Source: Gigantopelta aegis (Eukaryota > Mollusca > Gastropoda > Neomphalida > Peltospiridae). Taken from it: a DNA stretch of 64,000 nucleotides. Position 1 is the stretch's first letter, and every line of letters starts with the position of its first letter. Shown piece by piece: positions 63,401 to 64,000 of the stretch. The notes under the pieces are model-generated. The model did no database searches and was not told where the DNA came from. It saw only the letters and a program-made list of their open reading frames with translations. Made by a program: the position numbers and the translations under genes. The stretch lies in the NCBI RefSeq assembly GCF_016097555.1, contig NC_054701.1:62282543-62346542 (forward strand). The letters are read 5' to 3'.

Positions 63401-63452
63401 CGGGGCCTGGAACCGGTACTGGTACTCATGGAGCAGTTCCAGCTGGGGATGT
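38744..63452 (-). CDS. DEPDC5: DEPDC5 (Iml1), GATOR1 subunit, 3' part (12 exons)
   Basis: Twelve exons join in frame into the last 608 aa (human protein about 1,600 aa); the 5' part is outside the window. Recognisable blocks in order: ENYNWNYLDQYICTRGEGDY with WRSRFFVLPC; a linker; the DEP domain (GLPQNCFISEEAVSWCQQFV, then KFIYGFYIYCIPP); and the C-terminal domain with AFELQVQWMVTTG, SCGFHLLPVPVDPFALP, YVHCTGGMFVLIP and LLSKRWRSGNTGDEHF. In animals DEPDC5 with NPRL2 and NPRL3 acts on the lysosome as the GAP for RagA/B and holds TORC1 off when amino acids are short. The GAP-bearing N-terminal region is not visible. Every junction is GT-AG and phase-consistent. Introns carry most of the window's young SINEs. 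Confidence 0.94.
39501..39612. repeat. Palindromic foldback in DEPDC5 last intron
   Basis: GTGTCTTAAAGTATAATTTA...ATCCTCGG is mirrored by CCTCGGATTTCATAC...CAAGACAC. Arms about 52 nt with several mismatches. Confidence 0.75.
40599..40656 (-). CDS. DEPDC5: DEPDC5 exon k
   Basis: Acceptor CATATTTACAG. CEKIQQERILQLQEAIIR, donor GTAACT, phase 2. It matches human LFQEAIAHRFGF across the junction to exon l. Only 58 bp long. Confidence 0.86.
40844..40990. repeat. Two adjacent hairpins
   Basis: Hairpin A pairs CGAGTGAAATAATTTTCAAT with ATGAAAATTATTTCACGAG. Hairpin B pairs GGTTTTTCTGACAC...TCAAGAAAATC with GATTTTCTTGATACGAGTGT and CAGAAAAACC. A family 3 SINE begins just after. Confidence 0.75.
41004..41379 (-). 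repeat. SINE family 3 (head Y, tail P), with TSD
   Basis: Tail P and the shared core, joined to a different tRNA-like head (GGTTCGGATCCCAG on the minus strand) through an about 90-bp linker. Target duplication TACAAAAGGA(T/C)GA at 40991-41003 and 41380-41392. Confidence 0.9.
41479..41865 (-). repeat. SINE family 3, second copy, with TSD
   Basis: Same structure and orientation as the copy 100 bp upstream. Target duplication TGTCGCTAGAA at 41468-41478 and 41866-41876 shows an independent insertion. Confidence 0.9.
42330..42956 (-). mobile_element. hAT-like element keeping an N-terminal zinc-finger ORF
   Basis: 627 bp with ends CATAGCTGCCAAC and GTTGGCAGCCCTG, and CAAAAG on both flanks. On the minus strand an open frame from 42718 encodes KYKQDYSNEWPVLKASSVSN and then LCRVNFSVAHGGKNDCQRHI-KTKKH, the BED-like finger that precedes the catalytic part in some hAT-like transposases. 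The catalytic domain is absent and the frame runs off through the terminal repeat. The first zinc Cys of the expected F-C-x-x-C appears as Ser. Confidence 0.65.
42990..43141. repeat. Palindromic MITE with GGGCCC ends
   Basis: GGGCCCATATTTTTGGAGCT...AAAATTGTAAAACTG is mirrored by ATGGTTTTACAATTTCG...GAAAACCTGGGCCC. Arms about 70 nt, imperfect. Confidence 0.7.
43335..43503 (-). CDS. DEPDC5: DEPDC5 exon j
   Basis: Acceptor ACTGTCTCTCCAG. VYTWMRKAGSCGFHLLPVPV, DPFALPNTENSDPLRGPIFV and PLKISSLLDANNEIFC, donor G|GTGAGT. Closely parallels human RKATSCGF-LVPV-EGPFALPS...DPLRAQLFIPLNIS. Confidence 0.94.
43915..44085. repeat. Interspersed repeat body (shared with 52.2 kb)
   Basis: TGCACATTCAAAGCAAACTA, then GCGCATACCTGTCATGGG, match 52177-52230. 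There the sequence is attached to a tRNA-like head, so this is probably a SINE body. Confidence 0.5.
44326..44486 (-). CDS. DEPDC5: DEPDC5 exon i
   Basis: Acceptor TTTCTCATTTCAG. TLLHKYVNVDVDAGKSKRPE, then WATARYHAYYSPACAFELQV and QWMVTTGCLLGDL, donor GTACAA, phase 0. It corresponds to human TLDVDVN-RTDRLEW...AFEIKLHWM. Confidence 0.92.
44748..44890. repeat. Dispersed repeat, copy 2
   Basis: Second copy of the 16248-16385 repeat. It includes TAGCGATTCGCTACACAGGT, a small palindrome. Confidence 0.6.
44902..45105 (-). repeat. SINE family 1, 5'-truncated, 13-bp TSD
   Basis: Tail with GGAAGGAAGG repeats and core, no head. Flanked by ACAGTATTAGGGA at 44889-44901 and 45106-45118, an exact target duplication. 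Confidence 0.93.
45341..45717 (+). repeat. SINE family 3, plus orientation, 13-bp TSD
   Basis: Head Y (GGGTTCGGATCCCAGTCGAG), linker, core and tail P. Target duplication CTGTAAACATTAG at 45328-45340 and 45718-45730, exact, so a young insertion. Confidence 0.93.
45933..46095 (-). repeat. SINE family 2 relic
   Basis: Tail Q and part of the core (GGGATCTTTTATATACACTC). Head missing. Confidence 0.7.
46121..46492. repeat. 39-bp tandem repeat, about nine units
   Basis: Units of TGAATGAAAATTTAACAACC / CCTCAGCACAAAAAATTAA with small length changes. Confidence 0.92.
46543..46636. repeat. Near-perfect palindromic hairpin
   Basis: AGAAGCATCACGAGGGGTTT is mirrored exactly at the other end (AAACCCCTCGTGATGCTTCT), with arms continuing into GGTATAAAA/TTTTATA. 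Loop about 30 nt. Confidence 0.9.
47037..47113. repeat. Palindromic hairpin
   Basis: CCAGTTATTATCAAATTTAT at 47040 is mirrored by ATAAATTTGATAATAACTGG. The CTCGT motif next to the arms recurs in the other hairpins of this region. Confidence 0.85.
47132..48960. other. DEPDC5 intron, unannotated stretch
   Basis: AT-rich intron sequence between exons h and i. No gene, RNA or repeat recognised. Confidence 0.4.
48965..49325 (-). repeat. SINE relics and poly-G tract
   Basis: 48965-49055 is a decayed core relic. 49110-49325 is a type 4 SINE relic with a B-box-like GATTCGATACTATAACC, interrupted by a G-rich run at 49185-49211. Confidence 0.5.
49326..50519. other. DEPDC5 intron, unannotated stretch
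   Basis: No exon or element recognised. Confidence 0.35.
50520..50635 (-). repeat. Type 4 SINE relic next to DEPDC5 exon h
   Basis: A tRNA-like B box (GATTTGATCTCATGATC) and head end in front of the exon h donor, about 35 nt away. Confidence 0.5.
50669..50911 (-). CDS. DEPDC5: DEPDC5 exon h (acidic linker region)
   Basis: Acceptor TTTACTGTTTCAG, phase matched to exon g. It encodes TLNLPYPNCHYNMLFQNEVM, an acidic Ser/Glu-rich middle (DADEEQTAEGSG) and EDWRVQTGMVKQGWGQQL, donor G|GTACAC, phase 1. It has little resemblance to the human linker after the DEP domain. It is supported by an open frame of 81 codons, splice sites and phase. Confidence 0.82.
51191..51508 (-). repeat. SINE family 1, full length, exact 13-bp TSD
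   Basis: Complete tail, core and head (CTTTACCACTGGGCTACATC). Target duplication AAGACTCTAATGG at 51178-51190 and 51509-51521. Confidence 0.95.
52010..52280 (-). repeat. tRNA-derived SINE, another head type
   Basis: The minus strand gives TATTAGCTCAGTTAGTAGAG with a clear B box GTGGTTCGAAACCCC, very tRNA-like. The body to the right matches 43915-44085. A real tRNA gene is unlikely because the head continues into repeat sequence and its 3' acceptor arm is not complementary. Confidence 0.6.
52955..53137 (+). pseudogene. THAP zinc-finger fragment of the Kolobok transposase
   Basis: C4 and C9 of the C2CH finger are present. The frame shifts after about 28 codons, and the other frame supplies F-K-T-W-----CRR-GF-P-K-S-L. 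A stop ends the open frame at 53137. Confidence 0.65.
53565..54007. mobile_element. hAT-like MITE (copy 4) inside Kolobok
   Basis: Ends CCTGGGTTTCTGCCAGAGGG and TTCTGGCAGAAAACCTGG. It contains a (TA)n run and the smaller element at 53799. Confidence 0.65.
53799..53964. mobile_element. Short MITE, ends CAGGCCCGTAGGAAC, with long poly-C
   Basis: Inverted ends CAGGCCCGTAGGAAC and GTTCCTACGGCCCTG. It holds a run of about 32 C (53917-53948), i.e. poly-G on the other strand. Fourth level of nesting. Confidence 0.75.
54407..54628. mobile_element. Second copy of the CAGGCCCGTAGGAAC MITE, with poly-G
   Basis: Ends TAGGCCTGTAGGAACG and CAGTTCCTACGGGTCTG, with TTGTA next to both ends. Contains (TG)n and about 25 G (54448-54473), opposite in orientation to the first copy. 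Confidence 0.7.
55757..55862 (-). CDS. DEPDC5: DEPDC5 exon g (DEP domain, second half)
   Basis: Acceptor TTGTATTTCAG. RLMDDKLVYHSSGNDKHKFI then YGFYIYCIPPSKGKP, donor G|GTAAAA, phase 1. It matches human ...FIYGFYFYKIV, which ends the DEP domain. Confidence 0.92.
55970..56322 (-). repeat. SINE family 2 with an internal 3' duplication
   Basis: Full-length copy in which about 45 bp of tail Q (TTGATTTATTAATCATC...GAATGTCAAA) is repeated in tandem. No clear target duplication. Confidence 0.85.
56398..56735 (-). repeat. SINE family 1, full length, 10-bp TSD
   Basis: GGAAGG tail, core, head. Target duplication GTCCATAGGA at 56388-56397 and 56736-56745. The flanking DNA (TTTTATATGCAATTTTGATG) is itself a tandem copy of 55892-55950. 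Confidence 0.92.
56820..56952 (-). CDS. DEPDC5: DEPDC5 exon f (DEP domain, first half)
   Basis: Acceptor TTTTCATACAG. DGLFFLPKQTGLPQNCFISE and EAVSWCQQFVHGVTTIDHAV then TLMQ, donor GTTAGT. PxNCFI-SEAV-W is the DEP-domain hallmark in this family. Confidence 0.92.
57396..57682 (-). repeat. SINE family 1 with internal deletion, 12-bp TSD
   Basis: About 30 bp of the middle is missing. Target duplication CACAACAA(T/C)AGA at 57384-57395 and 57683-57694. Confidence 0.92.
57872..57946 (-). CDS. DEPDC5: DEPDC5 exon e
   Basis: Acceptor GGTTATTTTCAG. QKEKEDRLSMSSTSSKLIEA then LLDD, donor GTACGT, phase 2. The 75-bp length fits the phases of its neighbours. It lies just before the DEP domain. Confidence 0.78.
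58537..58610 (-). CDS. DEPDC5: DEPDC5 exon d (linker)
   Basis: Acceptor TTGGATTCAG. VVPQPDSPASTNTDSSPGKP then TEQE, donor GTGGGT, phase 2. Pro/Ser/Thr-rich, consistent with a disordered linker. Support is from phase and position, not strong similarity. Confidence 0.75.
58829..59108. mobile_element. GGGCCAAAT-ended MITE, copy 1, with nested element
   Basis: Ends GGTTCAAATTTACAAAGCCT and AAGCTTCATAAATTGGGCCC. Copy 2 follows at 59302. Interrupted by the TA-flanked element at 58873-59052. Confidence 0.65.
58873..59052. mobile_element. TA-flanked MITE nested in copy 1, 180 bp
   Basis: Ends CAGTAAAGTACTTTTATAAT and GCTATAAGTGTACTTTACTA with TA outside. TAGTTCGTT-type blocks repeat inside. Confidence 0.75.
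59302..59588. mobile_element. GGGCCAAAT-ended MITE, copy 2, with 46-bp internal tandem array
   Basis: Ends AGGGCCAAATTTGCAAAACC and GCTTCGTAAATTCGGCCCT. The middle is about five near-identical 46-bp units (CCTGTTTATGTCTTGTACAC / ACGTGTAACTACATACATTT), each with the palindrome TACACACGTGTA. Confidence 0.8.
59692..59854. mobile_element. hAT-like MITE, relative of 26731-26905
   Basis: Ends CAGGGCTAGCTCTGTCACTC and CAGAGCCAGACCTG; internal GCCAATTGCAAATT is shared with the 26.7 kb copy. Confidence 0.65.
60107..60221 (-). CDS. DEPDC5: DEPDC5 exon c
   Basis: Acceptor TTTTCAAG. CDIYEEKSPSELNTMINGFV to SQTRRSK, donor GTTAGT, phase 0. A helical segment before the DEP domain, weaker in similarity but phase-consistent on both sides. 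Confidence 0.82.
60452..60505 (-). repeat. SINE family 2 tail relic
   Basis: CACCACTAGAGCACACTGAT and TTAATCATTAGCTGTTGG match tail Q only. Confidence 0.55.
60765..60847 (-). CDS. DEPDC5: DEPDC5 exon b
   Basis: Acceptor TTCATTCCAG. TLKYWRSRFFVLPCNNPATK to DGSSR, donor GTGAGT, phase 2. The motif K-W-R-RFF-LP is the direct continuation of exon a in human DEPDC5. Confidence 0.9.
60905..61425. other. DEPDC5 intron, unannotated stretch
   Basis: Possibly an interspersed repeat (AACCAAGTTTCATTGACTTA has the look of one) but no second copy exists in the window and no ends were found. Confidence 0.3.
61430..61955. mobile_element. TTAA-flanked MITE, 526 bp (piggyBac or Kolobok type)
   Basis: Ends GCAGCGTTCTCACGATGCGA and ACGTAATGAGAACGCCCC, TTAA on both sides. 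Subterminal CGATTTGTCG / CGACAAAT blocks are also inverted. No transposase. Confidence 0.75.
62603..63240. mobile_element. TA-flanked MITE built of an about 85-bp internal repeat
   Basis: Ends CTGTCAAACCTGCTGTAG and CACTGGTTTGACTG with TA outside. The body is about seven diverged units of ACCTGTATTAAGCAGCCACC ... CACATTTTTATTTTCCAAAT. It ends 38 bp before the donor side of DEPDC5 exon a. Confidence 0.75.
63278..63452 (-). CDS. DEPDC5: DEPDC5 exon a (first exon in window)
   Basis: Acceptor GTTTCTTGCAG. It encodes HPQLELLHEYQYRFQAPDSY, KFRNQRLENYNWNYLDQYIC and TRGEGDYGLID, donor GTAAGG. It matches human ...FELSYTKF...ENYNWN-YDHYICTRGEGDF. The one-base partial codon at its start shows that another exon precedes it outside the window. 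Confidence 0.92.
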
Positions 63453-63499
63453 CTGCAAGAAACCAGTCCAGTAAACAATGCTGTTAAGTTTCTGGGCAT

Positions 63500-64000
63500 T
63501 TAAAATGTTCCTCTTTTAAAGTGACAGACCCTAGTTTTTAAACTCTAAGGCATGTTTTTCACTATTAGAGCCGTTTATGATCACTGAATCAAACATTACT
63601 TATATTTTATTGTTTAGTTTATCTACTTCCGTACAACCGAAGTGTTTTTGGTCATGTATTTTTCTTATTTTTTTAAAAATACACATGCGTCCGAGAAATA
63701 ACAATTATGGTTTCGAGTTCTAGTCTGTTTCAATGTCACAGACTGTTGTTTCACTCTGTTATTGTAGATTAACTAAGCAGAGTGTCCATTTTTATGGGTT
63801 GAAACTAAGATCGACGACTTTAAGAAAGAATTACAGGTGAGGTAAAACATGGCCTGCAATAACCAGATCAATAAACAATGCTGAACATTATGTTGCTAGA
63901 CATTTTCCATTTTTAATAAAGCATTACAGTTAATAATATTAGTGATTTCCCTAGAAATTAGGCAAGGCATGGTAGACCAAACACTTTTGGGGCATTTTCA
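63500..64000. other. DEPDC5 intron upstream of exon a
   Basis: No further exon recognised up to the window edge. Confidence 0.4.

Overview
The window is eukaryotic nuclear DNA, AT-rich, with spliced genes, GT-AG introns and very dense repeats. The tRNA-derived SINEs (heads like GTAGCCCAGTGGTAAAG, tails ending GTCGTTAAATAAAACA), the mix of MITEs and the intron sizes suggest a marine mollusc, most likely a gastropod. This is inference from repeat style and protein similarity; no species is claimed.

Four protein-coding genes can be reconstructed, and their exon phases agree at every assigned junction. (1) SNAP29, minus strand, 8543-12926, three coding exons, 261 aa: a Qbc-SNARE for endosome and autophagosome fusion. 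(2) MND1, plus strand, 13282?-34525, six exons, 205 aa (the human length): the meiotic partner of HOP2. SNAP29 and MND1 are head to head with about 355 bp between their start codons. (3) A Myb/SANT-like DNA-binding protein with a C-terminal coiled coil, plus strand, 14564-18917, four exons, 341 aa, wholly inside the 16.5 kb intron 2 of MND1. (4) The last 12 exons (608 aa) of DEPDC5/Iml1, a GATOR1 subunit of the amino-acid to TORC1 pathway, minus strand, 63452 down to 38744; its 5' part lies beyond the right edge. MND1 and DEPDC5 converge across about 4.2 kb of repeats.

Layout: 1-8.5 kb is repeat-rich DNA without a recognisable gene (SINEs, a 663 bp tandem duplication, a (TA)n tract carrying a deleted pogo/Tigger copy, a possible solo LTR, small MITEs). 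8.5-13 kb is SNAP29, with a hAT-like element inside a TA-flanked foldback element in intron 1. 13-34.5 kb is MND1; intron 2 carries the Myb gene, a LINE 3' fragment, a 2.5 kb 53-bp minisatellite, a HARBI1-type nuclease relic split by a 41-bp minisatellite, a 21-bp AT-rich satellite, several MITEs and a Tc1 element. 34.5-38.7 kb is the convergent intergenic region. 38.7-63.5 kb is DEPDC5, whose introns hold most of the young SINEs with clean target-site duplications, palindromic foldbacks, a hAT fragment with a zinc-finger ORF, and a Kolobok element inserted in a SINE and itself hit by smaller elements.

The four genes are not an operon and have no evident shared pathway. The most unusual points are the nested Myb gene in MND1, a SINE inserted about 17 nt upstream of the MND1 exon 4 splice acceptor, three SINE families made by shuffling two heads and two tails around one core, and a four-level transposon nest in a DEPDC5 intron. 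No CRISPR array, operon or other prokaryotic system is present.
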